From Jannaschia maritima (lineage in GTDB: Bacteria; Pseudomonadota; Alphaproteobacteria; Rhodobacterales; Rhodobacteraceae), in assembly GCF_030973515.1 (NCBI RefSeq), contig NZ_JARGZA010000017.1, positions 20,717-84,716 of the forward strand: DNA of 64,000 nt, read 5' to 3'. Below the pieces are notes generated by a model that was not told the DNA's origin, ran no database searches, and was given only the letters and a program-made list of their open reading frames with translations. Both the position numbers and the translations under genes were made by a program. Positions 24,388-32,841 of this stretch are shown here, one piece after another. Position 1 is the stretch's first letter. The number at the start of each line of letters is the position of its first letter.

Positions 24388-25194
24388 TCACTCCGGGAAC
24401 GCGTATTCCAGGAACCACTTCGTGTTCAGCGCTTCCAGGGTGCCGTCGGCGCGCATGTCCTCCAGCGCGGCATTGATCGGCTCGACCAGGTCGGACCCCT
24501 TGGGCAGGATGAAGCCGAAATCCTCCGTGCCCAGCGGCTCGCCCACGATCTTGAGCGCGCCGTCGCTGGCGGCGACCACGCCGTTGGCGGCGGTGGAATC
24601 GGACAGCGCCAAGTCCACGTCGCCCGCGCGCAGCGCCTGCAGGCCGGCGCCGAACGTTTCGAACAGCTTGACGCGGGGGTTCGCCTCGTCCCCGTCCAGC
24701 ACGTCGTACACGCCGACATAGAACGGCGTCGTGCCGGGCTGGGCCGCCATCAGCAGGTCGTCGTCCGCCGCGAAGCCTGCCGCGTCCTCGAACCGGTCCT
24801 CGTCGCCGCGCACGATCATCATCATCTGGCTGGTCATGTAGGGCGCGGAGAAGTCGACCACCTCGGCGCGGTCCTCGCGGATGGTGATGCCGGTCATGCC
24901 CAGGTCGAACTCGCCCCGGCTGACGGCGGGGATCATGCCGTCCCAGCTGATCTTCTCGTATTCGGGCGTGATGTTGATCCGCTCCGCGATGGCGGCCATC
25001 GCGTCGTATTCCCAGCCGATGGCATCCCCCGACCCGGGTTCCTTGAACTGCAGCGGCGGATACGCGTCCTCGGTCGCGACGACGACCGTGCGGCCGCCTA
25101 GGTCGGGCAGGTGGCCGTCGGCGAGGGCGGCGGTCGCGGCGGGCAGGACCAACGCGACGGTGGCGACGGCGGCGGACAGGGCGGTGCGGATCAT
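24388..25194 (-). CDS. Amino-acid ABC transporter substrate-binding protein
   Basis: A 268-residue periplasmic binding protein of family 3. The signal peptide ends near residue 25 (ALADG). The family start [20 protein letters not shown] and the [15 protein letters not shown] region follow, then [21 protein letters not shown], the classical ligand-binding block with the Arg and Asp that hold the amino-acid backbone. It is translated first in a two-gene operon with the permease. The exact amino acid cannot be told. Confidence 0.9.
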   Translation of the reverse strand: MIRTALSAAVATVALVLPAATAALADGHLPDLGGRTVVVATEDAYPPLQFKEPGSGDAIGWEYDAMAAIAERINITPEYEKISWDGMIPAVSRGEFDLGMTGITIREDRAEVVDFSAPYMTSQMMMIVRGDEDRFEDAAGFAADDDLLMAAQPGTTPFYVGVYDVLDGDEANPRVKLFETFGAGLQALRAGDVDLALSDSTAANGVVAASDGALKIVGEPLGTEDFGFILPKGSDLVEPINAALEDMRADGTLEALNTKWFLEYAFPE

Positions 25195-25255
25195 AGGTGT
25201 CTCCCCTTCGGATCGGTCCGCATGATGCGCCCGGCGGGGGCCGGGGTCCAGTGGG

Positions 25256-26347
25256 TCAGATGTCCCCGCACACGGCGCAGTCGGCGCGGCGCTTGACGCG
25301 CACGGTGCGGGTCTCGGCGTCCAGGGCGTCCCAGATCAGCAGGCGGCCGCGCAGGGGGGTGCCCGCGCCCGTGATCTCCTTGATCGCCTCCAGCGCCATC
25401 AGGCTGCCGATCAGCCCCGGCAGGGCGCCGACCACGCCGGCCTCCGCGCAGGTGGGGGCCTGGCCGGGGCGGGGGGCGCGAGGGAACAGGCAGGCCATGC
25501 AGGGCGCGCCGCCCGCGGGATCGTAGACCGTGACCTGCCCCTCCCACTGCGTGATGGCCCCGCCGATTACGGGGCGCCCGGAGGCGACGGCGGCGCGGTT
25601 GACGACGTCGCGCGTGTCGAAGCTGTCCGACCCGTCCACGATCAGGTCGTAATCCGCGACCATCGCCTCCGCGATGTCCTCGGTCAGGCGGCGGTGGTAC
25701 GGGCGGACCGCGACATGGGGGTTCAGGGCGGCGACGGCGGCCTGCGCGCTGAACACCTTGGGCATGCCGCCGCGGGCGTCGGTATGGATCACCTGGCGTT
25801 GCAGGTTGGATAGGTCCACGGCGTCGTCGTCCACGACGCCCAGCGTCCCCACCCCCGCCGCGGCCAGGTACAACAGGACGGGCGATCCCAGCCCCCCCGC
25901 CCCGACCACGAGGACGCGCGCCTCCTTCAGGCGACGCTGGCCCAGGCCGCCGATCTCCCGCAGGGTGATGTGACGGGCATAGCGTTCCAGCTCGACGTCG
26001 CTGAAGGGACCGTCCTGCGCAGCCCGCCCGTCGCCCGCATCGCGCGCGGCCTCCAGCGTGGCGGCGCGGCCCCGCACCCGACCCAGCAGCCGCCAATAGG
26101 CCAGGACCGCCAAGCCCACGGCGCCCAGGATCAGCCAGGGCGCCGGCCCGCCGCCCAACTGCTCGCGCAGGGGGTGCCCGGGGGCGAGGGCGAACTGAAG
26201 GAACAGGACCGCCACGTAGAGCAGGGCGATCATGATCAGGCGGGCCTGCACGGGCGTGCCCATGAACCGGCCCAGCAGCCACAGGCCCACGGCCATCAGG
26301 ATGACGATCAGCATCGCGTCGCGGCGTCCGGTCGTGTCACGCGGCAT
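25256..26347 (-). CDS. Membrane-anchored MoeB/ThiF-type adenylyltransferase
   Basis: A 363-residue E1-like enzyme. About 90 N-terminal residues hold two or three hydrophobic helices ([15 protein letters not shown] and following). The E1 domain starts near [15 protein letters not shown] and has the nucleotide loop [12 protein letters not shown], the [14 protein letters not shown] block, and paired zinc cysteines (PCMACLF and DCAVCGD). MoeB adenylates the MoaD C-terminus for molybdopterin synthesis; ThiF does the same to ThiS, and the two are hard to separate by sequence. The ATG at 26347 is chosen for its GGAAGGGGA upstream. The membrane anchor is unusual compared with the soluble E. coli enzyme. 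Confidence 0.85.
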   Translation of the reverse strand: MPRDTTGRRDAMLIVILMAVGLWLLGRFMGTPVQARLIMIALLYVAVLFLQFALAPGHPLREQLGGGPAPWLILGAVGLAVLAYWRLLGRVRGRAATLEAARDAGDGRAAQDGPFSDVELERYARHITLREIGGLGQRRLKEARVLVVGAGGLGSPVLLYLAAAGVGTLGVVDDDAVDLSNLQRQVIHTDARGGMPKVFSAQAAVAALNPHVAVRPYHRRLTEDIAEAMVADYDLIVDGSDSFDTRDVVNRAAVASGRPVIGGAITQWEGQVTVYDPAGGAPCMACLFPRAPRPGQAPTCAEAGVVGALPGLIGSLMALEAIKEITGAGTPLRGRLLIWDALDAETRTVRVKRRADCAVCGDI

Positions 26348-26414
26348 TCCCCTTCCGGTCCCACGGGGGAGATAAGGGGCGGGGGTCGGGCGGCAAGCGG
26401 CGCCCGGTCGCGGG

Positions 26415-26867
26415 TCAGCGCCGCCCGGTGGAGCCGAAGCCCGACGCGCCCCGCGCGGTCGGGGGCAGGGCATCGGCCTCCCGCACGGGCGGGCGCAGCA
26501 CGGGCGCGATCACCGCCTGCGCGATGCGGTCGCCGTGTTCGACGCGGAACGGGGCGTCGCCCGCGTTCCACAGGCCGACCATCACCTCGCCGCGATAATC
26601 CGCGTCCACCGTGCCCGGCGCGTTGGGCACCAGGATGCGATGCCGCAACGACAGGCCCGAGCGCGGCCTGACCTGCATCTCCGTGCCGGGCGGCAGGGCG
26701 ACGTAAAAGCCGGTGGGGACCAGGACCTGTCCGCCGGGGGGCAGATCCAGAGGCCCGTCCGGCAGGCAGGCGCGCAGGTCGAGGCCGGCCGCGCCCGCCG
26801 TCGCGTATGCGGGCAAGGGCAGGTCCGGGTTGGCGTCCGTGCGGCGGAACAGGACCGCGTCAGCCAT
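26415..26867 (-). CDS. dut: dUTP diphosphatase
   Basis: Hydrolyses dUTP to dUMP and pyrophosphate, keeping uracil out of DNA and feeding dTMP synthesis. The 150-residue trimeric-type dUTPase has all five motifs in order: [30 protein letters not shown] (catalytic Asp and substrate Tyr), RIAQAVI, and the C-terminal GFGSTG loop. Its start overlaps the end of coaBC by 8 bp, giving the coaBC-dut arrangement common in Proteobacteria. Confidence 0.96.
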   Translation of the reverse strand: MADAVLFRRTDANPDLPLPAYATAGAAGLDLRACLPDGPLDLPPGGQVLVPTGFYVALPPGTEMQVRPRSGLSLRHRILVPNAPGTVDADYRGEVMVGLWNAGDAPFRVEHGDRIAQAVIAPVLRPPVREADALPPTARGASGFGSTGRR

Positions 26868-28053
26868 CGGCCAGGGCGTCCGCGATCCGGCGTGCCAGCC
26901 TGCGGGCGGTGTCGGCCTTGGACATGCGCGGCCAGGCCTCCGCCCCGTTCGCGTCGATCACCGTCACGGCGTTCTCCGCTCCGCCCATGATGCCGGTGGC
27001 GGGCGACACGTCGTTGGCGACGATCCAGTCGCAGCCCTTGCGCGCCCGCTTGGCGGTGGCGTGGGCGATCACGTCATCGGTCTCCGCCGCGAAGCCCACG
27101 ACCAGCCGGGGGCGGTCGGCGCGACGTGACAGGTCGGCCAGGATGTCCGGGTTCTCGGCGAAGCGCAGTTCGGGCAGACCGCCCGCCGTCTTCTTCATCT
27201 TGCTGTCGGTCGCGTTGACGACGTGCCAGTCCGCCACCGCGGCGGCCATCACCGCGGCGTCCGCGGGCAGCGCAGTCACGACCGCGTCGGCCATCTGCCG
27301 GGCGGTCGTGACCGCCACCACGTCCACGCCCCCGGGCGGGGCCACGTCGGCGGGGCCCGAAACGAAGGTGACGCGTGCGCCCAGGTCGCGCAATGCGGCG
27401 GCGATGGCCGTTCCCTGCGCACCGGACGACCGGTTGGCGATGTAGCGGACGGGGTCGATGGGCTCGTGCGTGGGGCCCGACGTCACCAGCACGTGCCGCC
27501 CCCGCAGCGGCCCGTCGGACAGGCCTGCGGCGATCGCGGCGACGATGTCGGGCACCTCGGCGAATCGGCCGTATCCGTACTCGCCGCAGGCCATCGCACC
27601 CTCCACGGGACCGATCACGCCGATCCCGTCGCCCCGCAGTGTGGCCAGGTTCCTGACCGTGGCGGGGTGCTCCCACATGCGGACGTTCATCGCGGGCGCG
27701 ATCAGCACGGGCTTGTCCGTCGCAATCAGCAGCGTGGTCGCCAGGTCGTCGGCCAATCCCTGCGCCATCTTGCCCATCAAGTTCGCCGTGGCGGGCGCGA
27801 CCACGACCAGGTCGGCGGCGCGCGACAACTCGATATGGCCCATCTCCGCCTCGTCGGTCAGGTCGAACAGGTCGCGATAGACCTTCGATGCCGCCAGCGC
27901 GGACACCGACAGGGGGGTGACGAACGCTTCCGCCGCGCGGGTCAGGACGGGGGTGACGGTCGCGCCATGGTCCCGCAGGCGGCGGATCAGGTCCAGCGCC
28001 TTGAACGCGGCGATCCCGCCGCCGACGATCAGAAGGATGCGCCTGCCCTGCAT
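26860..28053 (-). CDS. coaBC: Phosphopantothenoylcysteine synthetase/decarboxylase
   Basis: A bifunctional enzyme of CoA synthesis that couples cysteine to 4'-phosphopantothenate and then decarboxylates the product. The N-terminal FMN-dependent CoaC domain has [16 protein letters not shown], the catalytic His in [34 protein letters not shown], and the [10 protein letters not shown] cysteine loop. The C-terminal CoaB domain begins [19 protein letters not shown] and carries NRSSGAQG and AAAVADW. The ATG at 28053 is used; a GTG three codons upstream has no ribosome binding site. It overlaps dut by 8 bp. Confidence 0.95.
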   Translation of the reverse strand: MQGRRILLIVGGGIAAFKALDLIRRLRDHGATVTPVLTRAAEAFVTPLSVSALAASKVYRDLFDLTDEAEMGHIELSRAADLVVVAPATANLMGKMAQGLADDLATTLLIATDKPVLIAPAMNVRMWEHPATVRNLATLRGDGIGVIGPVEGAMACGEYGYGRFAEVPDIVAAIAAGLSDGPLRGRHVLVTSGPTHEPIDPVRYIANRSSGAQGTAIAAALRDLGARVTFVSGPADVAPPGGVDVVAVTTARQMADAVVTALPADAAVMAAAVADWHVVNATDSKMKKTAGGLPELRFAENPDILADLSRRADRPRLVVGFAAETDDVIAHATAKRARKGCDWIVANDVSPATGIMGGAENAVTVIDANGAEAWPRMSKADTARRLARRIADALADG

Positions 28054-28092
28054 TGCCTCCACGCTAGGGGGCGGGGACGAGGACGTCCAGCG

Positions 28093-28887
28093 TCAGCGGA
28101 ACGCGGCGCAGGGGTCGCCACGCTCCGGCGCGGGGGCGGATATGGTGCTCACGGGGATGGCGGCGTCCCAATCGGGCGGGGCGGCCCCGTCCTCCCCCTG
28201 CCACACGACGGCCTGCCGGACGTCCGGATCCGCCAGGGCCAGCAATGTGGGCGCGCCGTGGTCGGGGCGAACATGGCCGCTGCCCGCGATCACGACGACC
28301 CTGTCGGCGCCGTCGTCCAGCGCCCGCAGGGCGGCGGCGGCCAGGTCGGCGTCGCGCAGGCGCTGCGCCTCGACCATGCCGGGCAGGAGGTCCGGGGGCA
28401 GCGCATCGCAATGGGCGGCCGCCTGCCCCGCCTCCCGTGCGGCCCGCTCGTCTGGCGGCAGGGACGCGTCCAGCCCGAACCGCGCCCCATCCGCCCCGAA
28501 CACCGCCAGCGCGCCCACCTGCACGGCACGCGACGTGGCGGCGGGGGGTCGGGCCGAACCGTACAGCGCGGCATCCGGGACGGCGGCGAAGATCGGGGCG
28601 TACATCGCGAAGTCGGGCCAGCCGCCGTCCGCCCAGGCGAAGGCCTCCTCCAGCGCGTCGGCATCCGTGCGGTCCACGCCCGCGGCATCTTTCACCTGTC
28701 CTGGCGACAACATCTCGAACACCAGCGCATCGGGTGCAAACTTCGCCGTCAGCGTGGCTTGGGTGTCGTGGTGCCCGGGGTTGTCGTGGATCTCGCCCAG
28801 CCAGACGACCTGCGTGTCGGGGGGAATCTCGGGGGACGCGGCGGCGGCGCCGGCCACGAGGGCCAGCGCCAGAGCAGCGCGGATCAC
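28093..28887 (-). CDS. ChaN-family exported protein
   Basis: A 264-residue protein with a signal peptide (about residues 1-18) and a ChaN-like (PF04187) domain. WLGEIHDNPGHH near residue 30 is the conserved histidine block, a YAPIFAAV segment lies in the middle, and IAGSGHVRPDHGAPTLLA is near the end. ChaN proteins bind haem and belong to the Tiki/EreA fold; several are linked to iron uptake, but the activity is uncertain. There is no lipobox Cys at the predicted cleavage site. Its ATG overlaps the stop of the sigma-factor gene (4 bp), so it is co-expressed with that stress regulator. Confidence 0.85.
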   Translation of the reverse strand: MIRAALALALVAGAAAASPEIPPDTQVVWLGEIHDNPGHHDTQATLTAKFAPDALVFEMLSPGQVKDAAGVDRTDADALEEAFAWADGGWPDFAMYAPIFAAVPDAALYGSARPPAATSRAVQVGALAVFGADGARFGLDASLPPDERAAREAGQAAAHCDALPPDLLPGMVEAQRLRDADLAAAALRALDDGADRVVVIAGSGHVRPDHGAPTLLALADPDVRQAVVWQGEDGAAPPDWDAAIPVSTISAPAPERGDPCAAFR

Positions 28888-29762
28888 AGGAGGAACCCGC
28901 GCACCTCCCGCGACTGGTTGTCCAGCGACTTGCGCATCTTGGCGAAGGCCGCGGCCTCCAGCTGGCGGACGCGCTCCTTAGACAGCTTCAACTCGTTGCC
29001 CAGCGATTCCAGCGTGCGAGGCTCGGGACGCAGCTTGCGCTCGCGCACGATGAAACGCTCGCGGTCGTTCAATGCGCTCATGGCGGTCAGCAGCCACTCG
29101 CGCAGCATCGCGGTGTCGTGCTTCAGCTCGACGGAGGAATCGGCCTGATCGGCGCCGTCCTCCAGCGTGTCGATCCATTCGCGCCCGTCCTCGTCGGAGG
29201 ATTGCGTGGCGTTCAGGCTGAAGTCGGACCCAGACAGCCGGCCCTCCATCATCTCGACGTCGTGGAGCGGCACGCCGACCTCGGTGGCGATGCGCTCCCG
29301 CATGGTCTGGCGGTCCAGCACGACGCCTTCGGCCAGGGCCTCCCGCTCCAGCCGGGCCTGCACACGGCGCAGGTTGAAGAACAGCGACTTCTGGCTCGAC
29401 GTGGATCCGGTGCGGACCATCGACCAGTTGCGCATGACGTAGTCCTGGATCGACGCCTTGATCCACCACACGGCGTATGTACTAAAACGTACCCCACGGT
29501 CGGGATCGAACTTCTCGGCGGCCTTCATCAGGCCCAGCCCGGCCTCCTGGATCAGGTCGTTCATCGGCGCGCCGTAGCGCTTGAACTTCGCCGCCATGGA
29601 GATCGCCAATCGCATGTACGCGGTGATCAGACGATGCAGGCTTTCCTCGCAGCGGTCGTCCCGCCAGGCATAGGCGAGGCGAAGTTCCGTCTCCGCATCC
29701 AGCAGTTCCGCCTTCATGGCGCGACGCGACAGCGAGTTGTCGGAATTGAAGTCTAGCGCCAT
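28884..29762 (-). CDS. RNA polymerase sigma-32 factor, RpoHII type
   Basis: A 292-residue heat-shock-class sigma factor. Region 2 reads ISMAAKFKRYGAPMNDLIQEAGLGLMKAAEKF, then RFSTYAVWWIKASIQDYVM. The sigma-32-specific RpoH box is QKSLFFNLRR. Region 4 has ESLGNELKLSKERVRQLEA for -35 recognition. In Rhodobacter the RpoHII paralogue acts downstream of RpoE in the singlet-oxygen and photo-oxidative response. The divergent placement next to an ECF-like promoter (29818-29846) and the co-transcribed ChaN-like gene fit RpoHII rather than RpoHI, but this assignment is inferred. Confidence 0.9.
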   Translation of the reverse strand: MALDFNSDNSLSRRAMKAELLDAETELRLAYAWRDDRCEESLHRLITAYMRLAISMAAKFKRYGAPMNDLIQEAGLGLMKAAEKFDPDRGVRFSTYAVWWIKASIQDYVMRNWSMVRTGSTSSQKSLFFNLRRVQARLEREALAEGVVLDRQTMRERIATEVGVPLHDVEMMEGRLSGSDFSLNATQSSDEDGREWIDTLEDGADQADSSVELKHDTAMLREWLLTAMSALNDRERFIVRERKLRPEPRTLESLGNELKLSKERVRQLEAAAFAKMRKSLDNQSREVRGFLL

Positions 29763-29817
29763 AATGCACCCCCCGGGACGGCTTCTCGTGCGGGCCGGAG
29801 TTCCGGCCTCATAGGGG

Positions 29818-29846
29818 TGTTACGCGCAGGGGTGGGGATTGGATCA
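29818..29846 (-). promoter_or_regulatory. Candidate ECF sigma-E (RpoE/ChrR-type) promoter of the sigma-32 gene
   Basis: On the minus strand, TGATCC (29846-29841) is followed by 18 bp and TAACA (29822-29818). This resembles the TGATCC...TAA-type elements described for Rhodobacter RpoE promoters. Transcription would begin about 50 nt before the sigma-factor ATG at 29762. The -35 element lies 17 nt upstream of the cobU ATG on the other strand. Confidence 0.55.
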
Positions 29847-29862
29847 GAAAAAAATCGCAGCG

Positions 29863-30372
29863 ATGTCCGATACTTCCAAAACCACCCTGGTCCTGGGTCA
29901 CGCGGCGTCCGGCAAGTCAGTCTGGGCCGAACGGGTGGCCCGCCGCGCAGGTGGCCCGGTCACGTACGTCGCCACCGCGCGGGTGGGGGACGACGAGATG
30001 GCGGCCAAGGTGGCACGGCACGCCGCGCGCCGCGACGCCGACTGGACCCTGGTGGAGGCGCCCGCCGATCTGGCCACCCCCTGCGCCGCGGCGACGGGCA
30101 TTGTGCTGATCGACTGCATGACCATGTGGCTGACCAACACGATGATGGACGATGCCCCATGGGAACCATCCCTGACCCGAATGGTTGAGGCTATGACGAC
30201 CGCGCAAGCGCGGTTTCTTGTTGTGTCAAATGACGTAGGTGGGGGGATCACGCCGGATAATGCCTTGGCCCGCCGGTTCCAGCGCGAACAGGGCGCGCTG
30301 AACCAGCGTCTGGCGGCCGCCTGCGACCGGGTCGTGCTGGTGACCGCGGGCCTGGGGCAGGTCCTAAAATGA
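29863..30372 (+). CDS. cobU: Adenosylcobinamide kinase / guanylyltransferase
   Basis: A bifunctional enzyme of cobalamin assembly that phosphorylates adenosylcobinamide and then transfers GMP to it. The 169-residue product has the Walker loop GHAASGKSVWAER, the RHAARRDADW guanylylation-site region (catalytic His), LIDCMTMWLTN, and the closing NDVGGGITPDNALARRFQ and LNQRLAAACDRV blocks. ATG 29863 lacks a clear ribosome binding site; a TTG at 29839 has AGGGG 6 nt upstream and would add eight residues. The gene is divergent from the sigma-32 gene and couples to the next gene by an ATGA overlap. Confidence 0.92.
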   Translation: MSDTSKTTLVLGHAASGKSVWAERVARRAGGPVTYVATARVGDDEMAAKVARHAARRDADWTLVEAPADLATPCAAATGIVLIDCMTMWLTNTMMDDAPWEPSLTRMVEAMTTAQARFLVVSNDVGGGITPDNALARRFQREQGALNQRLAAACDRVVLVTAGLGQVLK

Positions 30373-30923
30373 CCCGTCTCTGGCTCGTCCGTCATGGACC
30401 GACCCATGCCAAGACGATGCTGGGCCACACCGACCGCCCCGCCGACCTGTCGGACACCGACGCTCTGGCCCGCCTGTCCGCCGCCCTCCCCCGCGTCGCG
30501 ATCGTCAGCAGCGACCTGTCCCGCACCCGCGCCACCGCCGACGCCATCCAGGACGGCCGCCCCCGCCTGCCCGACGAGCCCGCCTTCCGCGAGTTCCACT
30601 ACGGCGCGTGGGAGGATCGCCCTTTCGAGCGGATCGACGGGCCCCTGCTGCGCGCCTTCTTCGACCGGCCCGGCGACGTCCGCCCGCCCGGAGGCGAATC
30701 GTGGCACGACGTCCTGGCCCGCGTGACGGCGGCATTGGACCGCTACGCGCGTCACGACGACCTGATCGTGGTCTGCCATTTCGGCGTGATCCTGTGCCTG
30801 TGGGCCGAAGCCGCCCGCATCCCGCCGAACGACGCCGTGGCCCAGGGCGTCCGCCCCCTATCGCTGACGCGCATCGACTGGGGCGCGGACCCCTTGGCCC
30901 ACTCGGTCGATGCCGTTCCGTGA
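30369..30923 (+). CDS. Histidine phosphatase (alpha-ribazole phosphatase-like)
   Basis: A 184-residue phosphoglycerate-mutase-fold phosphatase. RLWLVRHGPTHAK carries the RHG catalytic histidine, SSDLSRTRATADAI holds the second Arg, and VVCHFGVI provides the second His. The coupling to cobU by a 4-bp overlap suggests a CobC role: dephosphorylating alpha-ribazole phosphate in the lower-ligand branch of cobalamin synthesis. CobC and general phosphoglycerate-mutase-like phosphatases are hard to tell apart by sequence, so the specificity is inferred from context. Confidence 0.85.
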   Translation: MTRLWLVRHGPTHAKTMLGHTDRPADLSDTDALARLSAALPRVAIVSSDLSRTRATADAIQDGRPRLPDEPAFREFHYGAWEDRPFERIDGPLLRAFFDRPGDVRPPGGESWHDVLARVTAALDRYARHDDLIVVCHFGVILCLWAEAARIPPNDAVAQGVRPLSLTRIDWGADPLAHSVDAVP

Positions 30924-30981
30924 TGACCTAGCCGCGGAATCCTGATTTCCTCCGCGGGGGGCGGTGGGGCATGGACGGGCC

Positions 30982-31668
30982 ATGACCTACGACCTGTTGA
31001 TCGGCGACCGATCCTACTCCTCCTGGTCCCTGCGCGGCTGGCTTTTGTTCGCCGCCTTCGACCTTCCCGTCCGCACCCATCTGGCGCGGATGTACGACCC
31101 GGGCTTCGTGCTGGCCTTGCGCGACTATGCCCCCGCCCGAACGGTGCCCACCGTGCGCATGCCGGACGGCGCCGTGTGGACCGACAGCATCGCCATCGCC
31201 GAAGGCCTGGCTGAAGCGCACCCGGACGCCGGCCACTGGCCCCGCGACCCCCGCCCCCGCGCCCTGGCCCGGTCGCTGGTGGCCGAGATGCACAGCGGCT
31301 TCACGGCCCTGCGCGCCGCCTGCCCCATGAACCTCCGCGTGGCCTGGGACGGGTTCGTGCCTGACGACGCGGTGCGAGCCGACCTCGACCGCCTGGACCG
31401 CCTGTGGGGCCTGGCGCGGGAAACCGCGACGGACGACGGCCCCTGGCTCTTCGGCGCCTACACGGCCGCGGATGCCTTCTACGCCCCCGTCGCCATGCGC
31501 ATCGCAGGCTACGACCTGCCCGCCACCCCCACCATGCGATCCTACGTCGACGCCCACCTCGCCCACGCCCCCCTGCGCGAATGGCGCGCGGAGGGCGAAG
31601 CCGCGGACCGCACGCTCGACGTCTACGACATGGGGCTGCTGACGAAGCCGTTCCCGATGGGGGCATGA
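30982..31668 (+). CDS. Glutathione S-transferase family protein
   Basis: A 228-residue protein with the GST layout. The N-terminal thioredoxin-like domain has LLIGDRSYSSWSLRGWL with the catalytic Ser in the SSWS stretch, then a cis-Pro block TVPTVRM and the DSIAIAEGLAE glutathione-gamma-Glu contact. A helical C-terminal domain includes LFGAYTAADAFYAPVAMRI. The start at ATG 30982 gives the usual short lead into the first strand. Family members range from detoxification to thiol transfer; the substrate is unknown. It is not part of an obvious operon. Confidence 0.9.
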   Translation: MTYDLLIGDRSYSSWSLRGWLLFAAFDLPVRTHLARMYDPGFVLALRDYAPARTVPTVRMPDGAVWTDSIAIAEGLAEAHPDAGHWPRDPRPRALARSLVAEMHSGFTALRAACPMNLRVAWDGFVPDDAVRADLDRLDRLWGLARETATDDGPWLFGAYTAADAFYAPVAMRIAGYDLPATPTMRSYVDAHLAHAPLREWRAEGEAADRTLDVYDMGLLTKPFPMGA

Positions 31669-31845
31669 GGCGGGGGCGTCCAGCCGGGTTCGGCCACCCG
31701 GTCCATCCGGCGGACCCCGGCAGGAAACGGGATCGGTACGGCGCGAGCGGAGAACCCTTTGGTCATGGCCGACTCTGCCGGCGCACGACCATACCCATTG
31801 GTCACGAATGGTTCCGGACCGCGTCCGTGGCCGGCGCGCGTATCG

Positions 31846-32288
31846 TTAGCCGATCTGCTTAACCGTATAGAAGATGATCGATGGCCTATCGCCCCCGGTC
31901 TGGATCTTCAGCTTCGTAAGTCCGCTGGAAGCGGGCTTGTACTCGAACGAGTAGGGCCCGAAGTTCCCATACTCGCCCTTGCCCTTGTGGGGTCGGTGGA
32001 TATCGCGGTTCCTGCCGTTCTTCGTTACCCAGATACGCGTCATGTCGAGCGGCTGACCATCCGCGTCGGTCGCACGGACGGTGACCAGCATCTTTATTCT
32101 GATCCCGGAACTGAACGTCATGTCCAGGATCGTTCGGCGTTTGAAGGGCCGGGGGATCGTCTTGCTCCGTCCGCCGTCTTCGCGCAGACGCTTCGCCGCC
32201 GCCTTCGCCGCTTCTTCTGCTGGGCGAATTCGACGAGCCTCTCGACATCGTATCTGCCGAATGACCAATTGCCGCCGTGAATGCCCAT
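31846..32288 (-). pseudogene. Small unknown gene split by a one-base frame change
   Basis: Translation from ATG 32288 (AAGGAAG 7 nt upstream) gives MGIHGGNWSFGRYDVERLVE, then FAQ. The frame then turns into an implausible Lys/Arg run. At about 32211-32223 a -1 shift moves into a frame that reads EEAAKAAAKRLREDGG and continues with a coherent C-terminal domain: RIKMLVTVRATDADG, WVTKNGRNRDIH, NFGPYSFEYKP, IIFYTVKQIG. So about 24 residues lie in one frame and about 125 in another. A one-base deletion, a sequencing error or ribosomal shifting could explain it. The family is not recognised; the C-terminal half looks beta-rich. It lies downstream of the 148-residue gene on the same strand. Confidence 0.6.
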
Positions 32289-32328
32289 CGGGGGACTTCC
32301 TTCGCTCGGGGACGCGATGTCCGACGTC

Positions 32329-32775
32329 TCAGAGGGGGAGCACGATGCAGATGCCATAGCATCTCTGGCAGGCCGCCCGGATGCCGCGCTGCTCCACCAG
32401 GGAGACCTGCCCGTCCGAGATCTCGAAGACCTCTCGTCCCTCGGGGATCTCGGCATCCTCGGGAGGTGAAAGGTCCCCGCCGTCGGTATCGACATAATGA
32501 GCGTGGAAGCCATCGGGGATGGGAATGCCTACATCTTCCAGCCTTGCCGAGAGATAGCCGGTCGGATCGGCCTTGAACGCCGACGCTTCCTCCGGCGACT
32601 TGTTGACGTAGCGACTGACCATCGACAGAACCGGCAGGATCGGTGCCTCGCCGCTGGCGGCACACGTTCCGACCGCCACCCAGCCGTCGTTCCGGCATCG
32701 CAAGAGGGAGCCGAACCTACAGATCTCGGCGCCTTCGCTGTATTCCTCGCCGTCGTACAAGCAGCCCATCGTCAT
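32329..32775 (-). CDS. Unknown cysteine-rich protein with NHLP-leader-like segment
   Basis: A 148-residue protein of two visible parts. Residues 1-40 form a Cys/Gly module (GCLYDGEEYSEGAEIC, then CRNDGW and GTC) resembling DUF1496-like sequences. Residues ~63-95 read AFKADPTGYLSARLEDVGIP, then IPDGFHAHYVD, which resembles the end of nitrile-hydratase-like (NHLP) leader peptides: DP, aL, Gi.iPdG. The C-terminus is again Cys-rich (AACQRCYGICIVLPL). No peptide-modifying enzyme is adjacent, so a RiPP precursor role is speculative. It lies in the less GC-rich patch, between the LuxR gene and the broken gene. Confidence 0.6.
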   Translation of the reverse strand: MTMGCLYDGEEYSEGAEICRFGSLLRCRNDGWVAVGTCAASGEAPILPVLSMVSRYVNKSPEEASAFKADPTGYLSARLEDVGIPIPDGFHAHYVDTDGGDLSPPEDAEIPEGREVFEISDGQVSLVEQRGIRAACQRCYGICIVLPL

Positions 32776-32841
32776 CTCCGTTTGCAGAGCTTTAGAATGG
32801 GCGTTCGTGACCGTGCCGCCTACGTCGTGAAATCGATACCT

